From Chryseobacterium sp. G0186 (GTDB lineage: Bacteria; Bacteroidota; Bacteroidia; Flavobacteriales; Weeksellaceae), in NCBI RefSeq assembly GCF_003815675.1, contig NZ_CP033918.1, positions 3,472,001-3,536,000 of the forward strand: a DNA stretch of 64,000 nucleotides, read 5' to 3'. The notes under the pieces were generated by a model. The model saw nothing but the letters and a program-made list of their open reading frames with translations, was not told the origin of the DNA and searched no databases. Every line of letters starts with the position of its first letter. Position 1 is the first letter of the stretch. The translations under genes were made by a program, and so were the position numbers. Positions 42,831-51,838 of the stretch are shown piece after piece.

Positions 42831-42846
42831 AATAAGTGTAGATTTG
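42816..42846 (+). promoter_or_regulatory. Promoter of rho, TTTG-N19-TAnnTTTG
   Basis: TTTG at 42816-42819 and TAGATTTG at 42839-42846 with exactly 19 nt between. Transcription should start near 42853, giving a leader of about 70 nt. It overlaps the divergent DUF4293 promoter. Confidence 0.8.
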
Positions 42847-42924
42847 CATTATACAATGTACTTGAAAACAAAAGTCACCGGACTTACTTTTCTTACTCAC
42901 AATTAATTACATTCTTACATAAAT

Positions 42925-44757
42925 ATGTTTAACATAGAAACGTTAAGGTCAAAATCCGTAACGGAACTGACTAAAATCTTAAAGGATTTGGGCGTTAAAG
43001 TTGCAAGAAATAGCAATGAAAATGACAAAATCTTTGCAGTTCTCGACTTTCAGGCTTCCAATCCTAAAGTAGCGAAAGATTATTTCAACGCCACAGAAAT
43101 CAGCACAAATACTGAAGAAGCCCCAGCAGAAAAAACTGTAAAGGCTCCGGTAAAAAAAGCTGCTCCAAAGAAAGCTCCCGTAAAACCGAGAGCGAATACA
43201 AAAACATCGGCAGAGCCAATAGCAGAAGAAAAAGTAGAAGAAAAAGTGGCCCCTGCTGAAGACATAAAAACTGAAGAGCCCAAAGCCGAAACAGTTGTAG
43301 CAACAGAAGATGCCTCCGCAGCAAATTCAGCTAAAAAGAAAAGAAAAAGAGTTTCTACGCCTGCAGGTAACACTGAGGTAACTCAAGAAAAAACAGAAGC
43401 TCCAAAAAACACAGAATCTCAAGAGCCTGCTCAGGCCGAAGAAAAGCCTAACAATACCCCTCCTCAACAGCAACAGGCTAACAGACCTCAAAAAGGACAC
43501 AACCATCCACAGAACGGTGGAAACCAACATAAAAATCAGAACCAAAACCAGCATCAGCATCAAAACCAACACCAAAATCAGAATCAAAACAGACATTCTG
43601 ACAAGGCAGAGGAACAGCATGACCATAAAAAAGAATTTACTTTCGATGGAATGGTAAGCATTGAAGGCGTGTTGGAAATATTACCTGATAACTACGGATT
43701 TTTACGTTCCTCAGACTTTAGCTATATCTCTTCACCTGATGATGTGTATGTTTCTACAGCACAGATCAGAAACTATGGGTTGAAAACCGGAGATACCGTT
43801 AAAGGAATTGTAAGACTTCCAAAAGAAGGTGAAAAATATTTTTCACTATTAAAACCTACAGAAGTAAACGGACGTGATCTTGCATTTATTAAAGATCGTG
43901 TTGCATTTGAATATCTTACACCGCTTTTCCCTGAAGAGAAATTCAACCTTGCAGGAAGTGAGTCTACGATTTCTACAAGAATAGTAGATTTATTTGCACC
44001 AATCGGAAAAGGACAGAGAGCAATGATTGTTGCACAGCCTAAAACAGGTAAAACAATGTTGCTTAAAGATATTGCCAATTCTATTGCAGCGAACCACCCT
44101 GAAGTATACATGATGGTTCTTCTGATTGATGAACGTCCGGAAGAGGTTACTGATATGGAAAGGAGTGTAAATGCAGAAGTTATTGCCTCTACATTTGACG
44201 AAGCCGCTGAGAAACATGTGAAGGTAGCTAACCTTGTTCTTGCAAAAGCACAAAGAATGGTTGAGTGCGGACATGATGTTGTGATCTTACTGGATTCTAT
44301 CACGAGATTGGCAAGAGCATACAATACCGTTACTCCTGCATCTGGTAAAGTTCTTTCCGGTGGGGTAGATGCTAATGCCCTTCACAAGCCGAAAAGATTC
44401 TTCGGAGCAGCAAGAAAAATTGAAGGTGGTGGTTCTTTAACGATTATTGCCACTGCACTTATTGATACGGGTTCTAAAATGGATGAAGTGATCTTTGAAG
44501 AATTCAAGGGTACAGGTAACATGGAGCTTCAGTTAGACAGAAAAATTGCTAACAGAAGAATTTATCCTGCAATTGACCTAATCTCTTCAAGTACTCGTAG
44601 AGATGATCTTCTTCTGGATGAAGTAACTTCTCAGAGAATGTGGATCTTCAGAAAATATCTTTCTGAAATGAACCCTGTAGAAGCAATGGAATTTGTAAAT
44701 AAGAACATTAAAGGGACTCTGAACAATGAGGAATTCCTGATGTCTATGAATAAATAA
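42925..44757 (+). CDS. rho: Transcription termination factor Rho with long Q/N/H-rich insert
   Basis: 610 residues, about 190 longer than E. coli Rho. Order: N-terminal Rho-N helix bundle ([20 protein letters not shown]), a Lys/Ala/Glu/Pro-rich linker (about 60-170), a Gln/Asn/His-rich stretch (about 176-232, with [17 protein letters not shown]), the RNA-binding domain ([35 protein letters not shown]), and the RecA-like motor with Walker [10 protein letters not shown] (about 370-378), [17 protein letters not shown] and [12 protein letters not shown]. It has its own promoter and terminator. Confidence 0.96.
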   Translation: MFNIETLRSKSVTELTKILKDLGVKVARNSNENDKIFAVLDFQASNPKVAKDYFNATEISTNTEEAPAEKTVKAPVKKAAPKKAPVKPRANTKTSAEPIAEEKVEEKVAPAEDIKTEEPKAETVVATEDASAANSAKKKRKRVSTPAGNTEVTQEKTEAPKNTESQEPAQAEEKPNNTPPQQQQANRPQKGHNHPQNGGNQHKNQNQNQHQHQNQHQNQNQNRHSDKAEEQHDHKKEFTFDGMVSIEGVLEILPDNYGFLRSSDFSYISSPDDVYVSTAQIRNYGLKTGDTVKGIVRLPKEGEKYFSLLKPTEVNGRDLAFIKDRVAFEYLTPLFPEEKFNLAGSESTISTRIVDLFAPIGKGQRAMIVAQPKTGKTMLLKDIANSIAANHPEVYMMVLLIDERPEEVTDMERSVNAEVIASTFDEAAEKHVKVANLVLAKAQRMVECGHDVVILLDSITRLARAYNTVTPASGKVLSGGVDANALHKPKRFFGAARKIEGGGSLTIIATALIDTGSKMDEVIFEEFKGTGNMELQLDRKIANRRIYPAIDLISSSTRRDDLLLDEVTSQRMWIFRKYLSEMNPVEAMEFVNKNIKGTLNNEEFLMSMNK

Positions 44758-44777
44758 ATTTAATTATTGTTAAATAG

Positions 44778-44809
44778 AAAGCACGGATCTTATGGTTCGT
44801 GCTTTTTAT
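44778..44809 (+). terminator. Rho-independent terminator after rho
   Basis: AAAGCACGGATC (44778-44789) pairs with GGTTCGTGCTTT (44794-44805), with two G-T wobbles, TTAT loop and T run. Confidence 0.8.
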
Positions 44810-44908
44810 TTTAAGCGTTTAAATATTTCAAAATAAAAAATATTTAAAATTTAATTCATTCTAAATCAATGTGTCAATGTTAAAGATTTATTAAAGTAAT
44901 CCCCAATC

Positions 44909-44940
44909 TTTGATAATACCTTAAATATTGGCTAATTTTG
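44909..44940 (+). promoter_or_regulatory. Promoter of the superoxide dismutase gene
   Basis: TTTG at 44909-44912 and TAATTTTG at 44933-44940, 20 nt apart, 25 nt before the ATG. Confidence 0.7.
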
Positions 44941-44965
44941 GGTTATAACATTAAAAATAAAGATT

Positions 44966-45562
44966 ATGTCATTTGAATTACCAAAACTAGGATATGCATA
45001 CGATGCATTAGAACCAACTATCGATGCAAGAACTATGGAAATCCACCATACAAAACATCACCAGGCGTACATTGACAATTTAAATAAAGCAATTGAAGGA
45101 ACTGACTTAGCAGGAAAAACAATCGAAGAGATCTGCCAGACAGGAACTGATAAACCAGCAGTAAGAAATAATGGAGGAGGACACTTCAACCACTCTTTAT
45201 TCTGGGAAATTTTAACTCCAGGGGGAAGCAATGAGCCTGTAGGAAATGTAAAGGCTGCTATTGAAAACTATGGAGGTCTTGAAAAATTCAAAAATGATTT
45301 CTCTGATGCTGCTAAAACAAGATTTGGTTCAGGATGGGCTTGGTTGGTAAAAAATGCTGACGGTTCTGTATCTGTTTCTTCTACTCCAAACCAGGATAAC
45401 CCATTAATGCCTGTAGCAGACGTTAAAGGAACTCCGGTTTTAGGATTAGATGTTTGGGAGCATGCTTATTATTTAAACTACCAAAACAGAAGACCTGACT
45501 ATGTTTCTGCATTCTTTGCTGTGGTAAACTGGGATAAGGTAGAAGAATTATTCAACAAATAA
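44966..45562 (+). CDS. sodA: Superoxide dismutase, Mn/Fe family (Mn-type signature)
   Basis: 198 residues. It disproportionates superoxide in the cytoplasm; no signal peptide. Metal ligands are His27 ([10 protein letters not shown]), the His in [11 protein letters not shown], and the Asp and His of [18 protein letters not shown]. The GGH...NHSLFW context and TPNQDNPLM (outer-sphere Gln in the C-terminal domain) are closer to Mn than to Fe enzymes, but cambialistic use is possible. Monocistronic between its own promoter and terminator. Confidence 0.94.
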   Translation: MSFELPKLGYAYDALEPTIDARTMEIHHTKHHQAYIDNLNKAIEGTDLAGKTIEEICQTGTDKPAVRNNGGGHFNHSLFWEILTPGGSNEPVGNVKAAIENYGGLEKFKNDFSDAAKTRFGSGWAWLVKNADGSVSVSSTPNQDNPLMPVADVKGTPVLGLDVWEHAYYLNYQNRRPDYVSAFFAVVNWDKVEELFNK

Positions 45563-45582
45563 TTTTTTGCTATTATAAAAAT

Positions 45583-45612
45583 AAAAGGTTCAGAATTTTC
45601 TGAACCTTTTTT
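45583..45612. terminator. Bidirectional terminator between sodA and the VWA gene
   Basis: AAAAGGTTCAGAA (45583-45595) and TTCTGAACCTTTT (45598-45610) are exact reverse complements, flanked by A and T runs. Confidence 0.85.
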
Positions 45613-45631
45613 AGTTGTACTGTTTATCAAT

Positions 45632-47131
45632 TTATCTTTTAATTATTTTCTGTGTAAAGGTTTCGTTTCCTGAACTTACTTTTACAATATAGGTATTGGA
45701 TGGTAATGAATGCATGTCAACAGCAACTTCTTTTTCATTGCTGAATGATTTCTCAAAAACAACCTTACCATTAATATCATTCACTTGCAGTGATCCTGAA
45801 CGTACTTTATCAAGCGAAACTGTAAACACGCCATTATTAGGATTCGGCGAAACCTGAATGTTTTTTGGCTGAGCTTTTTCTTTAAGCATTGATTTTGTGT
45901 GATTAGGATCTGCATTAAGGTCAATACGGTACTCTTTATCTTTTGGCTTTGCAAACCTGGCTGCAGGAGCAGGAACCGTGGTGTCAGTACGTAAATTTTC
46001 ACAGTACATAAGATCATATTGGGAATTGATACTGTTTTCAGCATGAATTCCATCATTAGTTCCGGCAAAAGAGTAAACGAGCTCAATAATGAACTTGTAT
46101 TGCCCTGAAGGAGGATTGGTAAGGTCTGCCTGATTTACTGTAAATTCAAACTCATTTGGATTAGGGAAATTAGGTACTGTAGATGTTGGATAAATTGTGC
46201 TTGTTGCGATATCCAAAAGAGACAGCTGAAAATTCACAATGGATGCTCCCTGTGGTATTGAATAATTTCCATTCACATGTAACGGGAAGCTCATAGTCTG
46301 TTTGCATGAACGAGTTTCATAGGTAAATTCAACATATCCGGTGTTCATTTTGCAGATGTTACCACTTAACGAAGTTATTTCGGTATTGGTTAATGTAAAG
46401 TTTGGCTTATTCAAATAATACCTTGGAAGCAGGTTATGATCCGGATCATCATTGTATTGTTCAATATTTCCGCTATATGAACCTCCGCGGCTTGCAATGT
46501 TTGCGGCTGCTTCTATATAAGGTTGATCAGTACTTACGTGAACTACAATAAATTTCGCATTTCTATCTCTTTTAAATTTTGTAAAAGCTGCAAACGCATT
46601 ATCCTCATGAAGTCCATTCGGTGTATTGGTGTTCACCAAATAAGAACCACTACTCAGGTTACCATTCGCTCTTTCCCCATCAGAGAACAGGATGATGACT
46701 AATGGTCTTTCACGGCGGGTATCTAATGTTTTTTGTGGGCTGACGATATCAGAATGAGGGTAATGGTCAAGGGCAGATCCTATTAAGTTGACAGCATCAT
46801 GAAAATGGTCTCCATTTCCTAATCTTCTTGTGAAAGTCTGAGCTGTTGCCAGATCATTGGTGAAATTGGATTCTATATAGATTCTTGGAAGAGATGGAGT
46901 CATTCCCTGGAAATCTGTTCCATAGTGTACTACAGAAACCCGGTTGTCACGGTTGCATTTTAAAATCTCTTCCATGAGCTTCATTGAAGAAACGGTCATC
47001 TGATTGAAGGCTAAGCTGCTGATTGATCCACTATTGTCTAGGCAGAAAATAATATCACTTCCGGATTGTGAGTACAGCGGTTTCCAGGATAATAAAATTG
47101 AGAATAAGATAAGCTTAATTGTATTTTTCAT
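45632..47131 (-). CDS. Secreted von Willebrand factor A domain protein with T9SS sorting tail
   Basis: 499 residues; signal peptide to about residue 21. The VWA domain follows at once, with MIDAS DNSGS at 32-36 (IIFCLDNSGSISS) and further metal-site candidates VVHYGTD and ILFSDGE. A middle region of beta-rich sequence (about 255-390) precedes the T9SS type A tail (VSPNPNNGVFTVSLDKVRSG...TFTQKIIKR, about 425-499). Exported through T9SS and probably surface-anchored, where VWA domains mediate adhesion. A possible -7 box lies at 47315-47322, giving a long leader. Confidence 0.88.
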   Translation of the reverse strand: MKNTIKLILFSILLSWKPLYSQSGSDIIFCLDNSGSISSLAFNQMTVSSMKLMEEILKCNRDNRVSVVHYGTDFQGMTPSLPRIYIESNFTNDLATAQTFTRRLGNGDHFHDAVNLIGSALDHYPHSDIVSPQKTLDTRRERPLVIILFSDGERANGNLSSGSYLVNTNTPNGLHEDNAFAAFTKFKRDRNAKFIVVHVSTDQPYIEAAANIASRGGSYSGNIEQYNDDPDHNLLPRYYLNKPNFTLTNTEITSLSGNICKMNTGYVEFTYETRSCKQTMSFPLHVNGNYSIPQGASIVNFQLSLLDIATSTIYPTSTVPNFPNPNEFEFTVNQADLTNPPSGQYKFIIELVYSFAGTNDGIHAENSINSQYDLMYCENLRTDTTVPAPAARFAKPKDKEYRIDLNADPNHTKSMLKEKAQPKNIQVSPNPNNGVFTVSLDKVRSGSLQVNDINGKVVFEKSFSNEKEVAVDMHSLPSNTYIVKVSSGNETFTQKIIKR

Positions 47132-47314
47132 AATTCACAAATTTTAAATGACGGTAATTAATGAATTAATGCAAAGCTTCATCCTGTGTGTGGATTCTTG
47201 TGGTGGAGAAAATGAGGGCATGGCTAGAAAGCATGCTTTAAGCGATGAGTGTTTCATGGTTTTAATTTTTGTTATTAGGTTATGATTCGCTGAAAGTCAT
47301 AAGTCAGTGATATA

Positions 47315-47322
47315 CAAATATA
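47315..47322 (-). promoter_or_regulatory. Possible -7 element (TATATTTG) for the VWA gene
   Basis: Plus-strand CAAATATA reads TATATTTG on the minus strand. It lies 184 nt before the ATG. The remaining part of the 356-nt gap shows nothing else except the terminator at 47450-47481. Confidence 0.4.
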
Positions 47323-47449
47323 ATTAAAACCTTAGTTAATATTTGAATTATTTTTAATGATTTGCTTATTTTGAAATCTATTTTTCTATTTGTTGTGCTT
47401 TTTTATTAATAAATATAATAGACTCTTTTGTGGCGTATTGCTAATTGTT

Positions 47450-47481
47450 AAATAAAAAAAGCACCCTGTGAAGAGTGCTTT
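47450..47481 (-). terminator. Rho-independent terminator of the EEP phosphatase gene
   Basis: AAAGCACCCT (47458-47467) pairs with AGAGTGCTTT (47472-47481) with one mismatch and a GTGA loop; seven T follow on the minus strand. Confidence 0.75.
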
Positions 47482-47487
47482 CAATAT

Positions 47488-48687
47488 CTATTTTTTTATG
47501 TATTCTTTCTGAATTATAGAAACCGCCGGGAAGTGGTCACTATACCCACCTGTAAATCGGTCTCCGTCCCAAGAACGTAACGGATATCCTTTCCATTGTC
47601 CTTCCTTATTTACAAGATAAGCCGGAGCGTAGATCTCTGCCTTGTATATAGAATAAGTAGGAGTAATTTTTTCAGGAGAATAAAGGTTTCTCGATACAAT
47701 GATCTGGTCAAATAAATTCGGAGCATCTCTATATGCTAAAGAAGCAACACCCGCTTTATATAATTTATACATTAAGTTATAATAAGGCGTTTTGTCTGAT
47801 AGTTCACTTGGATCACCCACAGCAGCTAAATGCTTTTTTAAACTTGGGCTTACCGGATCATCGTTGTAATCACCCATTGAGAATAACTTAATTCCCGGGT
47901 TTTCAGCAGTTACCTTGTCCATTTCACTTTTCAGAACCGTAGCGGCAGTATTTCTTTTGGCAAGGGAAATAGCTTCTCCACCTCTTCTGGAAGGCCAGTG
48001 GTTCATAAAGATTCCTACTTTTTCTCCATCCAATAGTCCTATTGCTATTACGATATCTCTCGTATATTCTCTTTTTCCGTTTTCATCATAAATCTTGATT
48101 TCCTTTTTATAGGAATCCAGAACAGAAAATCTTCCTTTCTGATAAATAATAGCGACATCAATTCCTCTTGAATCATAAGAATTGAAATGTACAATTCCAT
48201 AATTGCTTTTTGCCAAAGCAGGCTGCTTGATAAGGTCCTCAATAACCTGTCTGTTTTCAACCTCAATTAATCCACAGATAGCAGGGTTGTCATTGGTATA
48301 TTGTCTTCCAAGCTCAGAAATAACCTTAGCTTCATTGGCTAGTTTTTGGTTGTAATATTTTGTTCCCCATCTTTTAGGACTGTTAGCCGTAAAATCCTCA
48401 GATAAGAATTGTTTTCTGATTACTTTTTTTCCAATCAAAAGATCATCACTCCACTCTCCCTTATAATCTTCAGTTGTTTCAAGATACTTTAAGGAATCTA
48501 CGGGCACACTTCTGTGAAACTTAGGGTTGGAACGTGGTAATGTTCCATCAATATAATCAGCAGAAGGAATAGTATCCCAAAGGTTTTCTACGTTCAGGAA
48601 TCCGATAGCTGCTCGTTTTACCTGCTTCTGTTGTGAGAAAGCGGAGCCAAAGCAAAATAGAGCGGCAATGATTAGATATTTTTTCAT
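47488..48687 (-). CDS. Secreted endonuclease/exonuclease/phosphatase (EEP) family protein
   Basis: 399 residues with a signal peptide (MKKYLIIAALFCFGSAFSQ). EEP motifs: IGFLNVENLWDT (metal-binding Asn/Glu), ICGLIEVENRQVIEDL, RGIDVAIIYQ, FMNHWPSRRGG, FSMGDYNDDPVSPS (catalytic Asn/Asp) and GGYSDHFPAVS (Asp-His pair). These enzymes cut phosphodiesters in nucleic acids or phospholipids. It is divergent from a TonB receptor-DUF5689 lipoprotein operon; together they suggest extracellular nucleic-acid or phosphate scavenging. Confidence 0.88.
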   Translation of the reverse strand: MKKYLIIAALFCFGSAFSQQKQVKRAAIGFLNVENLWDTIPSADYIDGTLPRSNPKFHRSVPVDSLKYLETTEDYKGEWSDDLLIGKKVIRKQFLSEDFTANSPKRWGTKYYNQKLANEAKVISELGRQYTNDNPAICGLIEVENRQVIEDLIKQPALAKSNYGIVHFNSYDSRGIDVAIIYQKGRFSVLDSYKKEIKIYDENGKREYTRDIVIAIGLLDGEKVGIFMNHWPSRRGGEAISLAKRNTAATVLKSEMDKVTAENPGIKLFSMGDYNDDPVSPSLKKHLAAVGDPSELSDKTPYYNLMYKLYKAGVASLAYRDAPNLFDQIIVSRNLYSPEKITPTYSIYKAEIYAPAYLVNKEGQWKGYPLRSWDGDRFTGGYSDHFPAVSIIQKEYIKK

Positions 48688-49043
48688 TTTCTTAATATGT
48701 TCAAAAAATTGAGGGGGTAAAATTACTAATTTTATATAAGAATAAAGATTAAAATGATCTGAGTTTAGTTTAAGAAAAGGTTAAGAATGAGATGAAATAC
48801 AGAATGAGAGATGCTGGAGGCTATTGTTTGAATAGGGATTGGATTTTATTCATGATTAAGAAATAAGCTATTTGATGTGAGATTAATAATCTTCCATACA
48901 GATTGTTTAGATTCTTTTCTAAGATTCATTCTCATTTTTTGTGATTGATTAAAATTGGGCGTTTTTTTTAGGATAATAGCGGTAGGTTAAGAAAAATTAA
49001 TAGAATAAATAACTAAAAATGTTTTAGTTAATGAAAATAGTCC
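48688..49043. other. Divergent intergenic region
   Basis: About 400 nt separate the EEP gene (-) from the TonB receptor (+). No coding frame is convincing. Apart from the -7 box at 49044 I see no repeat or hairpin of note; it must hold the promoter of the EEP gene, which I cannot place. Confidence 0.4.
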
Positions 49044-49051
49044 TAAATTTG
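49044..49051 (+). promoter_or_regulatory. -7 element (TAAATTTG) for the TonB receptor-DUF5689 operon
   Basis: TAAATTTG, 40 nt before the ATG at 49092. The -33 region is only TTTT. Confidence 0.55.
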
Positions 49052-49091
49052 TTGCCCCTTAAATAAAGAAGGAGTTAAAAATAAGTTTATT

Positions 49092-51824
49092 ATGATTAAA
49101 AAACTATCCCTAATCTCTTTGTTTACGTTAATGCCTGCTTCTTTTTACTTCGCACAAACTACTGTGTATGCGTATGTTAAAGATCAGGAAGGTAAGCCTT
49201 TAGAGAAAGCAGAAGTAGATCTAGCACAATCCAGCGACGATGTTGCCGCGGATAAAATTGGGTACTTCCAGTTTGTGGATTTAAAACCTGGCCATTATCT
49301 TATTACAGTAACAAAACCAAATTTTGAATCGAAGATCTTAGAGTTTGATGTTGCTGCAGATGAGAAGAGAAAAGACTTAGGTGTTATTACACTTAATTAC
49401 AGCTTAGGATCAGATGCAGGAGTAATAGTTATTGATGACTCGGCAAATGATACCGAAGATGGAGGCTCATCCATGCAGCCTACAGTAGGACTTTTAAGCT
49501 CAGGAAGAGATGCTTTCCAAAATGTTTCCGCTTTTGAACTAGGTGCTTACTGGTTCAGACCAAGAGGAGTAGACAACAGATTTGAGGATGTAATGTTTAA
49601 TGGTGTTTCCATGTCTAAAAATGATGATGGAAGAGTAGACTTTAACAACTGGGGTGGTCTGAATGATGTCACAAGATACCCTTATGAAAATGTAGATAAC
49701 ATCACTCCTTCAGAGTATACTTTTGGTAATTTGGGAGGTGCGGTTTATTATAATACAAGAGCTTCCAGCTACAGAAAACAGACTTCGTTAGCGTATTCAT
49801 TTACCAACAGAAGTTACCTGCACAGAGCTATTGCTACTTATTCTTCAGGTCTTAGCAAGAATGGGTGGGCATTTACATTCTCTGCGAGTAGAAGATGGGG
49901 AGACAGAGCAATCCTTGATGGAGTTTATCAGGATGCTTACGCTTATTTTGCCTCTATCGAAAAGAAGTTCAGTGACAGACACTCTATTAACTTAACGGCT
50001 TTTGGTTCTCCAACGTACAGAGCTTCCAATTCGCCAAATACCCAGGAGGTTTATGACATCATGGGGAAAAACTATAACTCATACTGGGGATGGCAGGATG
50101 GAGAAAAAAGAAACTCCAGAATCAGAAATGTATATGAGCCGGTATTCATGTTGACAGATTACCTGAAAATAGGGAAAAACTCAAACTGGATCAATACGGT
50201 TTCCTATCAGTTTGGTAGCGATGCAAGAAGTAGATTAGACTGGTTCCATGCTGCAGATCCAAATCCTACCTATTACAGAAAATTACCAAGTTTTGGTCTT
50301 TTAACTGCTGATGAATTCAGACAGCAGGCGCAGATCAACTGGAATGATCTATACAATACCAACCGTCTTAACCGTTATGAAATGGATGGAATAACTCCTA
50401 GAGGAGCCTCCTATACAATGGTAGAGGATGTAAACAAAGACAAAACTTTAAACATTGCATCTCACTTTGATACAAGACTGAAAGACAACTGGAAATTGAA
50501 CATTAATTTCAATTATCAGAATTTAAAATCAGATAACTTTAGAAGAATCAGTGATTTATTAGGAGCTAATTATGCTAATAACCTTAATGCTTTTAATAAT
50601 GATACTCCATATAATATTGATGATCCCAATACTAAGGTTAGAGTGGGAGACAGAACTCAGTATTCTTATGAGCTGACAAGAAACCATTATTCATTGAATG
50701 TTTCTACTGAAGTAGATTTCAACAAATGGAATGTGGTTGCTTCCATCTTCTCTTCATACTCTGAAGCTTACAGAGACGGGAAGTTCAGAAGTGCAATCTT
50801 TATGGATAACTCAAAAGGTAAGAGTGCAATCTATAATGCATTGGATGCAGGGATTAAAGGTAAAATTACCTATAAAATCAACGGAAAGAACTTTATTGTT
50901 TATAACGGAACATTATTTAGTCTGGCACCAACCCTTAATGAGATCTTCATCAACCCAAGAATGGGAGATTTCTTAACTCCGGGTGTTAAAAATCAGGTGA
51001 TCAATTCTAATGATATCAGTTATATCATGAGAGGTCAGATTCTAAAACTTAGATTATCTGCCTATTATACAACGATCAGTAATTCAACAGAGATTTCAAG
51101 ATATTATTTAGCGGTTTCTTCCAATAATACAGGATCTTACAACACGCTGGTGAATGAAGCTATGAGTGGTGCTGATAAGAGATATATGGGTGCAGAACTA
51201 GGATTTGATGTAAAGATTACCCCTACCCTTAACGCCGTTGGGGTAGCAAGTGTTGGTCAATATAAATTTACAAATACACCTCAGGTTTATACATTTGATG
51301 ACCTTAACGGATTCAGAAGCTATGGTGCTGCCAATATTAAGGACTATAAAGTAGCAGGAACTCCTCAGAAGGCATTCTCTCTGGGATTAAAGTATAATTC
51401 ACCTAAATACTGGTGGGTAGGAGCATCTGCAAACTACCTTATGGATCAGTATCTTGATTTTTCAGCAATCAATAAGACCGCTGCAATGTACACCGTTCCG
51501 GGAACAGGAGGGCTTCTTTATGATGGAGTTACACCAGAGCTTATTCAGCAGCTTACTGCACAGAAGAAATTTGATGATCAGTTTATGTTGAATGCTAATG
51601 CAGGTAAATCTTTCCAATTTGGAAAATACAGAGTAGGGGTAAGTGTTTCAGTAAATAATATTTTAGATAACAGAAATTATGTAACCGGTGGGTTCGAACA
51701 GGGTAGATACTCAAACTTCCCGGATGCACTTGCAGAATACCAAAGAGGTACTCCTTACTTTGGACCAAAACTTTGGTATGACAGAGGAAGAACTTTCTTT
51801 ACTAATGTTTATTTAAGATTCTAA
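49092..51824 (+). CDS. TonB-dependent receptor with CarboxypepD-regulatory-like domain
   Basis: 910 residues; signal peptide to about FYFAQ. The N-terminal regulatory-like domain (about 22-105, VYAYVKDQEGKPLEKAEVDL...GYFQFVDLKPGHYLITV) is followed by a plug (ALQNVSAFELGAYWFRPRGVDNR-like region near 150) and a long barrel ending TFFTNVYLRF. SusC-type conserved plug motifs are not obvious. It is 14 nt upstream of the DUF5689 lipoprotein, with which it should form an outer-membrane uptake pair; the divergent EEP phosphatase suggests the substrate comes from nucleic acids. Confidence 0.9.
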   Translation: MIKKLSLISLFTLMPASFYFAQTTVYAYVKDQEGKPLEKAEVDLAQSSDDVAADKIGYFQFVDLKPGHYLITVTKPNFESKILEFDVAADEKRKDLGVITLNYSLGSDAGVIVIDDSANDTEDGGSSMQPTVGLLSSGRDAFQNVSAFELGAYWFRPRGVDNRFEDVMFNGVSMSKNDDGRVDFNNWGGLNDVTRYPYENVDNITPSEYTFGNLGGAVYYNTRASSYRKQTSLAYSFTNRSYLHRAIATYSSGLSKNGWAFTFSASRRWGDRAILDGVYQDAYAYFASIEKKFSDRHSINLTAFGSPTYRASNSPNTQEVYDIMGKNYNSYWGWQDGEKRNSRIRNVYEPVFMLTDYLKIGKNSNWINTVSYQFGSDARSRLDWFHAADPNPTYYRKLPSFGLLTADEFRQQAQINWNDLYNTNRLNRYEMDGITPRGASYTMVEDVNKDKTLNIASHFDTRLKDNWKLNINFNYQNLKSDNFRRISDLLGANYANNLNAFNNDTPYNIDDPNTKVRVGDRTQYSYELTRNHYSLNVSTEVDFNKWNVVASIFSSYSEAYRDGKFRSAIFMDNSKGKSAIYNALDAGIKGKITYKINGKNFIVYNGTLFSLAPTLNEIFINPRMGDFLTPGVKNQVINSNDISYIMRGQILKLRLSAYYTTISNSTEISRYYLAVSSNNTGSYNTLVNEAMSGADKRYMGAELGFDVKITPTLNAVGVASVGQYKFTNTPQVYTFDDLNGFRSYGAANIKDYKVAGTPQKAFSLGLKYNSPKYWWVGASANYLMDQYLDFSAINKTAAMYTVPGTGGLLYDGVTPELIQQLTAQKKFDDQFMLNANAGKSFQFGKYRVGVSVSVNNILDNRNYVTGGFEQGRYSNFPDALAEYQRGTPYFGPKLWYDRGRTFFTNVYLRF

Positions 51825-51838
51825 TAACGACGACTATA

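Noticed and set aside
43080..43626. Long open frames on the minus strand inside the N-terminal part of rho
   Set aside because: They arise from the biased Ala/Lys/Glu and Gln/Asn/His codons of Rho; the translations are repetitive Leu/Val/Phe runs with no ribosome-binding site or family motif.
43773..44324. 183-residue open frame opposite rho
   Set aside because: Rho has clear catalytic motifs on the other strand over the same bases; the antisense translation has no recognisable domain.
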